DNA of 64,000 nt, from positions 682,001 to 746,000 of the forward strand of contig NHNW01000012.1 of the NCBI GenBank assembly GCA_002786025.1, written 5' to 3'. This document shows positions 1-12,160 of this stretch, one piece after another. The DNA comes from Zasmidium citrigriseum (lineage: Eukaryota > Ascomycota > Dothideomycetes > Mycosphaerellales > Mycosphaerellaceae). Numbering within the stretch: position 1 is the first letter of the stretch; every line of letters begins with the position of its first letter. A program made the position numbers and the translations under genes. Below the pieces are notes generated by a model. That model worked only from the letters and a program-made list of their open reading frames with translations, was not told where the DNA came from and searched no databases.

Positions 1-548
1 GATGCAGCACTAGTGTGCTGAACGATCAGGAGCATCGCCCCTATGAATAATTTTTGTCCTCGAAATCTTGTTGCAAAGAGCAGAGAACCTCTTCCCTGGG
101 ACAGGTCCTGGTCATCAGCGAGACCTCGTACCCGTTCATTCCTCATCGTTCAATGAACCCACCCATACATCCCATGACCGACCTGTCGCCTGGCAGGCTG
201 TCAGACGCGCCAATCCCGCTCCCCAACCTCTCATCCCCTAGTACCCCTCCAATCCTAAGGGGAGCAGCTCCGGCGAGCCCTCCGCCCTTCAGACGCCCAC
301 GCCCTGCATACGGACAACTCACCGGTCATCCTCGCGTTCGCGGAGAACTTACAGCTGCCTTCTCCTTTCCGTCGTCGGTGTCTATGCCACTCAAGAAGTA
401 AGCAACTCCGAGCCGTCTCGGCTTTGATCCTCGAACCGTGCCCGCGCGGCGTTGACGGAGAAGAGGCAAACGAGGTGCTTACAAGAAAGGGAGACGCTCT
501 CCTTGGCGCAATAACATCGAATCGCAAACCCTTCTGGTACGATCAGTT
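1..548. other. Intergenic, nothing recognised
   Basis: Sequence beyond the 3' end of the ARH1-like gene. The open frames here start at non-ATG codons, are short and rich in Pro/Ser/Arg as expected by chance in GC-rich DNA. No gene, RNA or repeat is supported. Confidence 0.5.
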
Positions 549-2211
549 CTATCCATCTAGAATCCTCAACATCTCCTCCACACTCCTACACTTCTCCCTC
601 TCCTTGCCCTTCTCTTTCCCCCTTCGAATCTCCTCGGCATCGATCCTCTCCCAGTCCTGCCAGCTCACCCACCGTAAACCCCTCTTCTTGACTTCCTTCT
701 TCACTTCGTCCCATCCGCGTTTCTCAACCGGGCCTTCCTTCTCGTCGCCGAGGAATTTGACGTTCTTCTTCCAGTCGTTCACGATCACGTCTGCTGTTGT
801 GAAGGCGTCGTCTAGAGTGCTTGCTATAACGCCTGTGGGACCTCTTTTCACCCAGCCGGCGCAGTACATGCCTGGGACGTGGCCTGCTGTCAGGTCTGCT
901 GCTGGACCACGGTCTGGTGAGAGAACGCGTCCATAGCGGTCGTTCGGGATTATGCCCTTCTTCGTGTCGAAAGGGATGCCGAGTTTGTCGAAGCCGGGAA
1001 GAGCTGTAGACTCATAGCCGATAGATCGGAAGGCCAAGCTGGCGGTCACCATGCCTTTCTCGCCAGTACCTTTGACCTTGGCTGCGCGTAGAGTGTTGAG
1101 ATCGGACTGAGGATCACCGGAGATGAGTTCGTGCATCGGCTTCACGTATTCCTGCTTCTGGAAGCCGACTGCTGCGAGCGACGTAGAGTCTGTCGAGAGG
1201 AACTCGATTGGTGACCGCAGGTAGCCTAGCTGCCAGGCATTCTTCGCCTGATCGATAGGCGTCTTGGACCCCTTCTGAAGTAGCTCCGCGATTCGCTTTA
1301 GCTGGCGAGGAAGCTTCTTCGTCTCTACTTGCATCAAGGCTTCCCATCCCTCTGGTGGTGGAACGAAGCCCAGTCCAGGGAGAGTCATCAACTCCCGAAG
1401 TTCCTTGATGGTGTACGGTGCCTGCAAAGGCCCTCTCCTTCCAATGATCTTGACGTCTTTTACTCTGCTCTTGCTGAGAGCTTCGATTGCGTGCTCGGAG
1501 ATGTCCGTCTTTCGTAGCTCTTCAAGCGGCATGAACAAGATACGTGCCACATCCAGCGCAACGTTGCCTTGCCCTATCACAACTGCGGTGTCTCCAGAAT
1601 CCAGCTCCGGATTAAGGTCCGCATACTCGGGCAGTCCATTGTACCAACCCACAAATGCTCTTGCAGAATGCACGCCTTTCAAGTCCTCTCCAGGTATTCC
1701 CAGTCTTTTATCCTTCGAAGCTCCATATGCGAACAGTATGCCATCGTAATGCGGCGCTATCGAAGTGAGAGGAAGGTGTCCTTTTGTGTCGCCAATTGGA
1801 ACGTTGCCGATGTAATTGAAGCCAGGATACTTCGCAACATCAGGAAGTGTTTCTGAGCATTTCTACTGCGCGACGTGTATATTAGCCATCGCGCCCAACC
1901 GTTCAATGGATGTTTGCGAGTCATACTTTGGCTTCTGGATGATCTGGTGCAATTCCGAATCGAACCAGACCGTATGGCGAGGGCAGACCCTCGTACATAT
2001 CCACGCGAGCATCAGGTAGAGCCTTCAGCAGTCGGTATGCTGAGTAGAAGCCTGCCGGGCCAGATCCAATGATGGCCAGTTGCAACGGGTGTTGTCGCGT
2101 GTTGGCTGTGGCGTATCGTCTGAGGCCATTTTCGCCTCGTCGTGCTGCGATCAAGACATCGCGCTGAGCCCGCTGGCAGCTGCGACAGACAAACGCACTC
2201 CTGCCCAACAT
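549..2211 (-). CDS. ARH1: Mitochondrial NADPH:adrenodoxin (ferredoxin) oxidoreductase, ARH1-like
   Basis: FAD enzyme that passes electrons from NADPH to mitochondrial ferredoxin for Fe-S cluster and heme A synthesis. Exons are 2211-1927 and 1862-549, giving about 532 residues (yeast Arh1 is 493). The start is the ATG at 2211 (MLGRSAFVCRSCQR), an Arg-rich presequence typical of matrix import. Residues 45-55 hold the FAD dinucleotide motif IIGSGPAG, followed by YEGLPSPYGLVRFGIAPDHPE. Exon 2 carries GIPGEDLKGVHSARAFVGWY and the NADPH-side motif VIGQGNVALDVARI, all hallmarks of the family. The 64-nt intron has branch GCTAAT and ends in CAGTAG; only use of the second AG avoids an immediate TAG stop and yields the family-like KCSETLPDVAKYPGFNYIGNV. 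Function assignment is firm. Confidence 0.93.
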
Positions 2212-2592
2212 CTGCACAGAAATGAAAGAAGCTGTACAGAGGGGCAAGTAGTGAGTTTGCAGCAGTGAAATATTTAACTGGAGTCGACGTCAAGCTCCGG
2301 ATATAGAGCTGCACCCGAGATGCCGGTCGAGACGCCACGAGGCCGATCGCGATAGTTTCCCTGCCAACGCACCAGATCAACATCCCCGTCAAACAACGAC
2401 CATCCTTGTACCACTCCCAGTCTCCCAGCCCACTACCCGCCATCCCATTCGCCTGCCAGACAAAGATAGAGCGCGCGATCTCCCAGATCTGACTGCATTC
2501 CTCTCTATTCCTCGGGCCTGACAATCCCATCATCACCTCCTTCATTGTCGTCTCTCGCTCGCAGCGTGCCACAGTCGCTACCAGCGGCAAGA
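2212..2592. promoter_or_regulatory. Divergent promoter region between ARH1-like and MARVEL-like genes
   Basis: A 381-bp spacer between two start codons pointing away from each other, so it must carry both 5' leaders and promoters. No canonical TATA box was recognised. Confidence 0.5.
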
Positions 2593-4577
2593 ATGCCAGA
2601 TCAGCCGTACATCTACGACCCCCCGGCCTCGTCGCGACCGCTCTCGTACCCGTACTCCGACTTCAATCCGAGAGCTGCTACTCAAGCGCATTATGCGGCT
2701 TTCGCTGAGCGCGCGGAGAGGGCGAAGCGGAAGGCGCAGCAGGATGGGAAGCCGCTCATCAACTTCAATCAGCATCCCGACAGCTACATGATTGTTAGCA
2801 ACCCTGCAGTCAGCCATGAGCCACTGCCCGAGAGCGCGAAGAGGAACATCGTCTGGACAAGATGGGCTCAGTTCGTTTTGAGGCTGTTCCAAGAAGTTGG
2901 CGCACTGGGGATTCTGGTCTGTGTGATCTGTCTGAAGATGAAGAATGATGGCCCAGGATGGGTCATTCGAGTCGCAGTGAGTACTAAACCTTGCGCTCAT
3001 GATGCAATCACTAACATTCCTAGCCTGCATGGGACTCGGTCATCACCATGTACGCCGTCTACCACCTGGTCCGTCCAGCAAAGGGTCGCACTCCGTCAAG
3101 CAGTGGTAGCTATCACTTCTTCGCCTTGTTCATGGATACCGGTCTCATCCCGTTCTACATCTTCATCGCCCTGTACGCCAATCAGAACTACAATCTTCAA
3201 CCTGGTACCGACAATCGATGGACAAGCTTCTTCAGCACCAACTTCGCCACGACGACCGTCATCTTTGCGACCTTCATCGCCAGCATTGTCATGGCCTCTC
3301 TGCACCTCATTAGCATTGGCATTGATCTCTACCTGATCGTCATGTTCAGAAAGATCGCCAACCTGCCCCCAGACATGAATCCATTGGAAGACAACCTGAC
3401 TGGCAGCACCCGCCGTTCAAGATCGCAGAGACACAAGCACAAGAACTCGGAGTTTAGCACAGCATCGACATTGACTGGCGAGATGAATGAGAAGAAGGGT
3501 GGATACTACAGTGGAAGCACTTTGGATGTGACCGACTCTCGCCTTTCGACTGCGAAGGAGCCAGAAGCGAGGACGATTCCATTCGGACACAGCAGAATGG
3601 ACTCGGACTACAGCTACTCGCCTCACAATCCCAACTCTGCACGTCTCTCCCGCCAGCAACACGACGAGATCAGCCTCTACCAGGGACCATACTCCGCTCG
3701 CAGCTCCCGTCACGATGTTGGATCTGGACACCGTTCGCGCGCTGGCTCAGTTGTTAATTCGACGAAGAACACATCCGTGGTCGACTTTGCCGACATCCCA
3801 CCAGTGCCTCCCATGAAGAACCCATCCCGACCAACTACCGCTCACCACGACTCCTTCATCTCGACCCGAGGAACACCAGACCGCATGTCCGCCGCACCAA
3901 CCATGGACGTAGTCAAATCCCAGCAAAAGCAAGCCCTCCTCAACGACAACTGGTACGTCCTCGAAGACGACGCAGTCTCCGACCTAGGCAGTCCCCGCCG
4001 TCCCCAAACCGCCGCACCGCCATACACCCAGAACCCAACCCTCCCAAACGTCGAACTGGACGACATCGACCGTCACGACTCCTTCGAACACCAACCTCTT
4101 AAGATGAATCCACCAACTCCTCCACCCCGCCTCGAATACCCCTCGGACAACAAAGAAAACACCACGCCCTACACTCACCACTACGAAAACTACTCCCCGA
4201 TCGAAACAGGAGTCGCCCGCACCCTAACAGTAGCTTCGCACGGGACCGCCAACTCCTCCGTATACTCCGAGTCCGCGCCCTCGCTCAAGACCAACGGCCG
4301 ACCGAACAACGGCACGCCGAAGGGGAAGTACTACGGAGATCTCGCATCCGCGACGAGGAATATTCGGGGAGCCGTGCCGTTGGGCCAGACGCAATTTCCG
4401 ATTTTGCAGCAGCAGGAGAAGAATGGAAATGGACGCGTTGTTAGTCGGACGGGCGCGGATATTACGGATGTGGGGCTTTATGCTACGAATGAGCAGGGTG
4501 GTGGGTATGGATTGAGGGGACGGAGGGATGTTAGTGGGAAGGTTGCTGAGGAGGGACGGGGTGGTGCTTGGAGGTGA
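2593..4577 (+). CDS. MARVEL-like four-helix integral membrane protein with long disordered tail
   Basis: Exons 2593-2976 and 3024-4577 (47-nt intron, GTGAGT...CTAACATTCCTAG) give 645 residues. The start ATG gives MPDQPYIYDPPASSRP. Hydrophobic segments lie near residues 97-116 (FQEVGALGILVCVICL), 131-142, 157-177 (LFMDTGLIPFYIFIALY) and 200-232 (TTVIFATFIASIVMASLHLISIGIDL, in part), a four-pass layout like fungal MARVEL/SUR7-type membrane proteins. From about residue 245 to the end the protein is low-complexity, rich in Ser, Pro, Asn and charged residues (PPVPP, PPTPPPRLEYP), so likely a cytoplasmic regulatory tail with SH3-type proline motifs. The specific function is unknown; the plasma-membrane location is inference. 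Confidence 0.85.
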
Positions 4578-6337
4578 GGGAAGTGAGAAGTGAGAGTGCG
4601 TTTGGTTTAGATTGAAGATGATGGATGGATTCTTGTTCACGGGATGACTTGGGTATGGCGTTCAAGGCGCGAAAAGTTCTGGATCGACGATGGATGGCAT
4701 GTGTTTATGATTGATGGATTGGTTATGCGTGGGTCGGCGTCTACGTTCGAGCGTTATCGTTGGTGTTGTCTGTTGTAGTGATAGTGTCTCTTGTCGATAG
4801 CATAGCACAGCATACCGAGTACAGTCTCTTGCGACAGGCAAGATTATTCTGCATTGTCTGTGTCCCATCTCGTCTCGTATCGACTCGTTGATCATGTGCT
4901 GAAGAAGATCAGGTGAGGATGAAGCGGTCAGGTATACGAAGCCGTATCCTAAACATAGTCGACGGGAGTGGGTCGAGGCTGGCTGGCTGTCTATGAGTGT
5001 CGCCACCCCTGACCGCCTGCGAGCAGAGGTGAGGTGGTTGTTTTGGTGAGGCTGAAGAGGCCAAAGAGCGGGCCTTGGCAGCTGATGTTCGGGGCTTCCT
5101 TTCAGCTGTTTCGAGGCATTGTGGCTGACAGGTGCGTGCGGCTGTTACGAGATATGGCGAAGATTGAGAAGAGCGTTGTATATATAGGTGAGGCGTGTCT
5201 GCGTTTGGGGATATGTCAAGAGGCAACGAAAGCGCAATTGAAGAAGAGCCTTTTCACTCAAGAAGCCATTTTCGACTTACCAGTCCGATCAATCTCCAAC
5301 CAACGCAATGGCAGGCGGATGCCCTTGGGAGGTCTTTGAAGACCCGCAGACGAAGGCAGCATAGGTGACAGTCGATGAATCGTCACAGAGCTGGCATCCT
5401 AAGGCCGTCAACATCCGGAGCGGACGCGATCGGCAGCAGAATCCATTTCAATGACAACCACGACAACCACGACATCGAACTGAACGTCTGGACTCCGCGA
5501 CGAACACCCGCGCCGAAGATGAAGTGCAAGTTCAAGGATGCCACAACGCGGTAGGCCAAACTCTCAACCCAAACTGGATGGCTGCAGTGCGAAATCGATC
5601 GGTCAATACTGGAGGCCGGGCATGCCGAGTCTTCGTTCCAACAGACGTTCAAGGCCTCAGGCACGCAGATGGGAAGCAAACTTTGATGTGCTGCGGAATG
5701 AAGTGGTCCATGCCGTGATCAGGGGGTCAGGTATAGTCAAGGGGCCTGCTCATAGGGTAGTTTGTATAGGCCAGCAAAGATAATTTGGATCGCCTCGCAG
5801 AGTAATGCAACGACATCCATTTGTGAATACTTTTCTTTCCCTTCGCTTCCCTTGAGAGGCAGTCTGCAGTCGCTCACGACCTTGGGTAGCTGTCGTTCGT
5901 CCGTGTGGTATGAGCGTAATGAGTCGTTCTTGGCTGAGACAGCGTCTGCGGTGCCAATGTTGACTGATCCTGCTGTCGGTGCCGCATTCTGAACAGGATC
6001 AATCCTCTCACGGTCACCGCGTCTCTCCATTCACATCCTTCCAGCGCATCAGTGTTCCGCCAGGCCAAGCTCCGAGCAGGTCATCCGGGCGCGGCGGATG
6101 ATGGTGGAAGAGAAGAGGAGTGCATGACAGCAAACCTTGGAACGTGGACCAACTTCCATGACGGAGAGTGGCTGGGGCAGGCGCTAAGTAATTTAGTTCA
6201 GCCTGCACGTCCCGATTTCATTAATCGATCCGCCCGCACCCTTCACACCACATCACACCCAGCTTCCTGGTCACACAACCGCCAGAGCAAGCCATCTCGC
6301 GCGTCGAGGAGGAAGCAGAGGCCTGCGGCGGCGGAGG
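4578..6337. other. Intergenic region, 1.76 kb
   Basis: Contains only short open frames on both strands without family resemblance or plausible splicing. A TATATATA string near 5177 is not followed by a gene on either strand that I can support. It presumably holds the 3' UTR of the membrane protein and the promoter of the Srf1-like gene. Confidence 0.45.
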
Positions 6338-7561
6338 ATGCCTCAGATCCTCGCGACGACCACCAGCAACACCACCGCCAACCCAGAAGACAGCCCCGAT
6401 CCCCACCAGCCGGACAGCCTGCCGCCATGGATCCACGTCAACGACAGCGACGAGAAAGCCCCCTTCCTCGCCCCTGAGCCCGTCGTCCCCAACACGCGCC
6501 ACTACAAACCGCCGCCGAACAAATACCAACCCGGCAGGAAATGGGATCACCTGCGGACCGCCGAGCCGGGCCTTCTGTCGGCGCCCATTGCGGACGAGCA
6601 GACGAGATGGATACCCTTCATGCAGTCCGGACCGAACCCGAGAGAATATCGCGGAGAAGGGAGAGTTATGGATCCGGAGTGGATGGAGGAGAATATGCCT
6701 GTATTTGCGCGCAAGTATGAGGAAGAAGACGATGTGGATCCGGAGGCGGCGCATCGAGGACCGTCGGGTCTCAAAGGAATTATGTTCAGAGGGAAGTGGC
6801 TGTTGAGTCCGGAGAGACAGGAGAAATCCGTGAGGTTGTTCTGGGTATGTGAATTTACGCGCTTGGGAGGATGTTGGAGGACATGCTAACATCTACTTCA
6901 GAGGCTACTTCTCAAGAACGCCTTCGTGCCTTTGATCTTCCGGTTGACGGTCCTTGCATTCTCTGGAGCGGCTCTTGGAGTATCCGGTACTATCCTACAC
7001 AAGGTCGACAATGTCAACAGAGACAACGATCCAGACAATCAATGTGCGCCGCGAGCGTCGACATACATGGGCATTATTGTCAGCACAATAGCGATACCCT
7101 ATGTTGCGTACGTGACTTGGGACGAATACATGAGCAAACCGTATGTTCATGACCTAGAAACAACTCCGATTGATCTCTAATTAACATGCGCAGACTCGGC
7201 CTTCGATCCGTGGCCGCCAAAACCCTCCTTCTCCTTTGCGATCTCTACTTCATTGTCTTTTCCGCCTCGAACCTCTCACTGGCTTTCAGTGCCCTCCTAG
7301 ACGACAGCTGGGCCTGCTACGAAGAGAACTACCAAGAAGTCGGCAACTATGTCATAACAATACCAAGGACATGCCCGAACAACCCCAGCATTTGCAGCCA
7401 ACAGACCGCACTATCGGGAATTCTGGTCGTCGCCCTAATAGCCTGGCTATTATGCTTCAGTATATCCGTGCTCAGGGTCGTGGAGAAGTTACGGTAAGAC
7501 CTAATATCGTCAACTAAATGCGTGACTATGTGACTGACGTCAATTCAGGCTTGATTACTAG
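6338..7561 (+). CDS. Srf1-like regulator of phospholipase D, multi-pass membrane protein
   Basis: Exons 6338-6844, 6902-7140 and 7194-7493/7497. Joined frames read SVRLFW/RLLLKNAFVPLIFRL, then YMSKP/LGLRSVAAKTLLLL. About 170 hydrophilic N-terminal residues precede four hydrophobic segments near 177-198, 220-240, 255-282 and 325-347, with a cysteine-containing loop between the last two. This layout and the LLLKN-FVPLIFRLTVL block resemble fungal homologues of yeast Srf1, a regulator of phospholipase D Spo14; I recognise this by memory, so the name is moderate confidence. The end is ambiguous: either TAA at 7495-7497, or a fourth intron 7494-7548 (GTAAGA...CTGAC...TTCAG) leading to a 13-nt last exon coding LDY and TAG at 7559-7561. 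A phospholipase D gene lies at 45.5 kb. Confidence 0.7.
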
Positions 7562-8155
7562 GAGCACTTCCCGAATCTTCTCCCATTCCTCCATGTCACT
7601 TACGACTGAAACGACGTCCACGACTCTCCTTGCTTGCTGTCTCTTCATTTCTTTGGATACCCGGATTCTCGACTTGAGCGTTTCGTGCTGTTTTCACTAT
7701 GTACATATTGGGCGGGGGAAATCGAAAGCGCTGGAGCAACGGTACAGACGGAGGCATATACTGGGCTTCGGACATAAAGACAGAGAGAGACTACATCCTT
7801 TTGTACAACATGCTTTTACTTGGTCGACACGTGAGTTCGTTTTGCGCACGGGCTTTGCCCCGCCAAGACTTGAGTGAATGCTGGACGCGCTAAGGTACGT
7901 CCTGCTTCCCACCACGCGTCTGCTCGACCAACCGATTTTCTGCGCCGTACTACTACATCTTTAATACGCCTTGTACATATTTGTTAGGCAGGACAGGAAC
8001 TGTACAGCTGTATAGCTCGCTAATACCCGCTTTTGCAAAGGGCCGGACTTCTTGGATACTCTTGACACTATCGACCAGGATATTGGAGGCGCGTCAATGC
8101 ATTGATCGCGAATATGCATTAATCAACACCCAACACAGGGACTCGATCGACCAGC
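7562..8155. other. Intergenic region upstream of the helicase gene
   Basis: No open frame with protein character. It should hold the 3' UTR of the Srf1-like gene and the promoter of the helicase. Confidence 0.45.
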
Positions 8156-11100
8156 ATGGATATCTTTGGACTCGACTACAACATGAACGGCCTGGCGCCT
8201 CGAGGAATGGTGGCGTACCAAGTTCCGCCTTATGGATACATACCGCCTCACAGCGCAGCTCTGGTAGTCATACCGGATGCCGTCGGCGGCTTGCTACAAT
8301 ACGGATGGTTTACGGGAGCCTGCTGCAGAATCCTCAATCAAGACTCAGTCCAGATTCAACAATTCATCCAGTCCGGTCATATCAGTCCCGTCCTTCATGA
8401 GACTTTACTCAGGCATCTGGGGCAAGCTTGCGGCGCCGCGACTCCCGAGCTATATCAGCAGAGGAGTCAGATTGGAGCGACGATCCTTTCATGCTATCAG
8501 ACCGTCGGAATTGAGGATCAGATTTTCTGGTTGAGACATGATGCGGAAGTTAGACGGTCGAACATGGCGGAGTACTACACTCGGCAGCGTGATGCAAGTC
8601 TGAATCTGGCAAATATGAACCCGTCCAGAGCATCTCAGGAGCCAAGCCAACACACGAAGGACTATGCGGCCTTGTCGTCGTTACTCACGATCAATGAGCA
8701 GCAGTTGGCGCATGTCCAAGGAGTGAATACTATCCTCATGGGTCACTTACCGAGAGAGAAGGCCGCTCAACTTGCCAGCCTCTGTGAGATCAATGTCGAC
8801 CTTTCGCCGCAAAATGGAAACAGCCAACCGCCGAATGTGGCACTGACTACGCAACCAGCTCCTCAGCCTCTGGCTCCAGTGTCCGCGAACATCCAGACTC
8901 AAGCGCCGGTGGCAGCAAAGGAGAATCTCAAGAGGAAGCGCCCAGACCCTGCCCCGAAGAAGATGTCAGAGGTGGTCGATTTGCTTGATGAGTCCGAGGA
9001 CGAAGATGCGCTGCAGAACCAAGTCAACGCTCTACAAGCAAAGATCGCGGCTATCCGACAGCGCACTGCGCATGAGGATCAAGTCGTTCCGAGCAAGAAG
9101 CCAAAGACCACTACCAAGGCAGTGAAAGCGAATATTTATCGGACCATTCCACCACAAGCTACATCGACGGTCCATCCGACTGCTCCTCCCAAGCCACCAG
9201 TGGCAAGGAAAGTCACAAAGATGCCTCAGCAACGTCCTCCGGCAAGCACTCCTTCGCCTTTCCAAGCCGATCCGTTCGCACCGCCACGTAGTTCGCAGAA
9301 CGTACTGGTTGCTAAGGGAATCCAGAGAAGTCTGCCAGCTACTCAGCCCACTTCTGGACTGTCTTCAGGTCCCGCGAGCACCCGTGAGGAGGTCAGACGG
9401 TTCCGAGACTCGATGTTGGCTTCTGTAGCTGGCAAGACGATGGGCCAGAATGGAGCTCCTCGTCCTGCATCACGAGCGGTAGTCAATCTGACGGCGAATT
9501 CTCCCGCGAAACAGTCCAAGGCGGCAGCTTACAGAAACGAGCCACCACCAAGCCAGGCATCAACCTCTGAAAATCAATCTTTACCTAGAGACCAACCAGT
9601 GCTATGCAAAGAACAGCAAGAGGTCGTAGACTGCATCATGGCGGGCCACAACGTCTTTTACACCGGATCCGCAGGCTGTGGTAAATCGACCGTGCTCAAG
9701 ACCTTCGTCCCACTACTTCGAGAAAAGGGCAAGACAGTCAAAATTGTCGCACCCACTGGCAAAGCTGCCCTCGACATCAACGGCAGCACGACCTGGACTT
9801 TTGCCGGCTGGACGCCTCTCCACATGAAGAGGTCTCTGCAACAACTCCTCAAGGAAGCCCATGGAAGGTTTGTTCGAGGCAGACTTCGACGAACGGATGT
9901 CCTCGTCATTGACGAGATTAGCATGGTCGAAAACCATCTCTTTGCGAGACTGAGTGCCATCATGAAAGAAGCTCGAGAAGATCCGCGAGCCTTTGGCGGT
10001 GTGCAACTCATCGTGACGGGAGACTTCTGCCAGCTGCCGCCCGTCAAGCCTTTCCAGTATTGCATGCACTGTGGTCGCGAACAGCCTCAACGGATCATCG
10101 ATAAGGATAAGATCGTCTACAGGTGCCCAGTTCATGGCGACTGCAATGACGAGGACAAGTGGGCATTCAGAAGTGCTGCTTGGGAGGAGTGCAATTTCAG
10201 ACACATCAATCTGACTAACATCCATCGACAGAGCGACGAAGTGTTCATCAGAGTCTTGCAGAAGTTGAGAATTGGTACTGCACTGACAGAGACAGACCGG
10301 CGACTCCTCCTCGATCATCCTTGCGACATCACGAACGCCGTGAAGCTCTTTCCAACCCGAGACCAGGTCAAACGGATCAACCAGACCGAGTTCGACAGAC
10401 TCACAAGTCCAAAGCATTCATACACCTGTCTAGACCTCTTCTCCTGGAATAAAGAGAAACACCCACATCTGGAATCCAAAGGCAACAGATCACCCTACGA
10501 TGACTCCCTCGACGCTCTGAGAGAGCACCGCCTGGATACTTTTGTCGAATACAAAAAAAACATGCTCGTCGTCCTGCTCGTCAACCTCGATATCGACTCC
10601 GGTCTCGTCAACGGCAGCCAAGGCCGCATCGTGGGCTTCGAACCCCTCGACGAAGCAAAACTGCCCAAAGCCAGCCGCAACGGCATCAAAGGCGGTAGCA
10701 GAATGCTCTCCGACCGAGACAGATTCTTCTCCTCATCACAGAGCAAGAGACAGCAGCGCTCAAGCTCGATGGAGCCGGAAGGTCATAGCGGAGACGGCGA
10801 ACTTCGAGGGGCATATGCCTACCTCCGCGAACAGCAGATCCGGCAATTTATTGAGAATCAGCGGAACAAATCGAAGCTGTGGCCGATCGTGGAGTTTGAT
10901 AATGGGTTGAGGAGGACGATCTATGCGGATTGTCAGGTCAATGAGTTGGGGGATGAGAGGGAGTATACGCTTTTGGCGAGGACGCAGATTCCGTTGATTG
11001 CTGCTTGGGCTATGACGGTAAGCATTATCGTAATTGTTGTGAGAGGTTGTACTAATATGTGTCATGTAGATCCACAAAAGCCAAGGTATGACTCTCAATA

Positions 11101-11270
11101 GGGTGATTGTTGATTTGGGCAAGAGCTTTGAGGAAGGACAGGAGTATGTTGCCTTGTCAAGGGCGAGGAGTCTGGATGGATTGAAGGTCTTGAGTCTAGG
11201 CGATGGGGTTGGCAAAGGAGGGAATGCGCAGGTGAAAGAGTTCTTGTGGAGGAAGTTTAAGCTAAGATGA
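8156..11270 (+). CDS. PIF1/RecD-type superfamily 1 DNA helicase with zinc-finger-like insert
   Basis: Exons 8156-11017 and 11070-11270 (intron GTAAGC...ACTAAT...TGTAG) give 1020 residues. The N-terminal half is long and disordered with a basic stretch ([15 protein letters not shown]) that may be a nuclear signal. The helicase core starts near residue 480: Walker [11 protein letters not shown] near 503-512, motif [13 protein letters not shown] near 581, motif [14 protein letters not shown] near 618. Between motifs is an insert with CMHCGREQ near 635 and CPVHGDC near 656, a CxxC/CxxHxxC arrangement that could bind zinc. The second exon supplies the C-terminal motifs [16 protein letters not shown] and [16 protein letters not shown] typical of Pif1 enzymes. 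It probably acts in DNA replication or repair; whether it is the orthologue of yeast Pif1 or a paralogue cannot be decided here. Confidence 0.88.
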
Positions 11271-11391
11271 TCATGTGCCGTGGTACTGGGTGAGCTTGGA
11301 GTCTGATACCCAGTATAAGAGTGAGGTCGAATTTCTTGAGTGCCTCTTCACTTCCTTCTCACACTACTGACCGCATCGAAGAACAGGAATC

Positions 11392-11911
11392 ATGGCTAAG
11401 AACAAGAAACAGACCAAGAACGCGCCCTCAAACCCAACGCCCTCATCAACCACGCAGCCCCAAACCTACCGCACTCTCCAAGATCTCCGCGCCGACAACG
11501 AAATCTGGTACAAAATCCTCGTCCTCATCCACGACGTACGTCCCCCTTCCCTCCCCAAACACCCACCAAGACTAATCCCCATCCCAGCTCCGCACCATGG
11601 CCAAAGACAAAAGCTCCGCAAACCGCCTCTCCCAAACCACCGACGCCCTCTACCTCAGCGCTCCCTACTTCACCGAAACCGAAGCCGTCGCGATCAAAGC
11701 CGCGCTGGTCGAGGATACGCCTCTCGAACAAGTCATTTCGAAGAGATTGGAAAACTTTTTTGAGAAGCGCAAGGCGAGTGGGGATTGGAGGCCTTGTGGG
11801 CCGCATGATTTGGCGCCGGTGTTTATGGAATGTTTCGGTGTGGAGAAGGGGGAGATTGAGGATGAGAGGTTTTTGGGGAGGGTGAGGAGGTCGGGGGTTG
11901 GGGGGAAGTGA
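11392..11911 (+). CDS. Small hypothetical protein
   Basis: Exons 11392-11535 and 11588-11911 (52-nt intron GTACGT...CCCAG) code 155 residues. The start gives MAKNKKQTKNAPSNPTPSS, a basic disordered lead. The remainder is a soluble, probably helical domain (TLQDLRADNEIWYKILVLIHD / LRTMAKDKSSANRL, then FTETEAVAIKAALVEDTPLEQ and WRPCGPHDLAPVFMECF). No signal peptide or membrane segment. I do not recognise the family. It lies only 121 bp downstream of the helicase gene on the same strand. The frame stays open across the exact splice, with codon use like the neighbours, which supports a real gene. Confidence 0.68.
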
Positions 11912-12060
11912 CCAGAGGTTGTTGGTGACTTCCTTCCTTCCTTGTGAAAGCGCGTGAAAGCGCACGGACGTTCGCGCAAGTGACGCGACTGGCTGCCTGC
12001 AACGACTCGACACTTTAAGTCGCTTTCAAACTGACTTCATAACTTCGTCTTCTAATCATA

Positions 12061-12150
12061 CCAACACGAGACAACTCATTGCGACATCACCGAACTCGAG
12101 CCAAACCACCAACACTTCACCGAACACGAGACAACTCACCACGACCTCAC
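12061..12150 (+). repeat. Three tandem 30-nt repeats in a 5' leader
   Basis: Positions 12061-12090, 12091-12120 and 12121-12150 align end to end. Copies 1 and 3 match at about 25 of 30 positions, copies 2 and 3 at about 23 of 30; each holds CGAG near base 7 and ends in TCAC. The array stops 10 nt before the ATG of the F-box-like gene, so it lies in its promoter or 5' UTR. Confidence 0.7.
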
Positions 12151-12160
12151 ATCAGACACC

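Noticed and set aside
424..936. 170-codon plus-strand frame over the 3' end of ARH1
   Set aside because: It is antisense to a well-supported enzyme exon and begins at a non-ATG codon.
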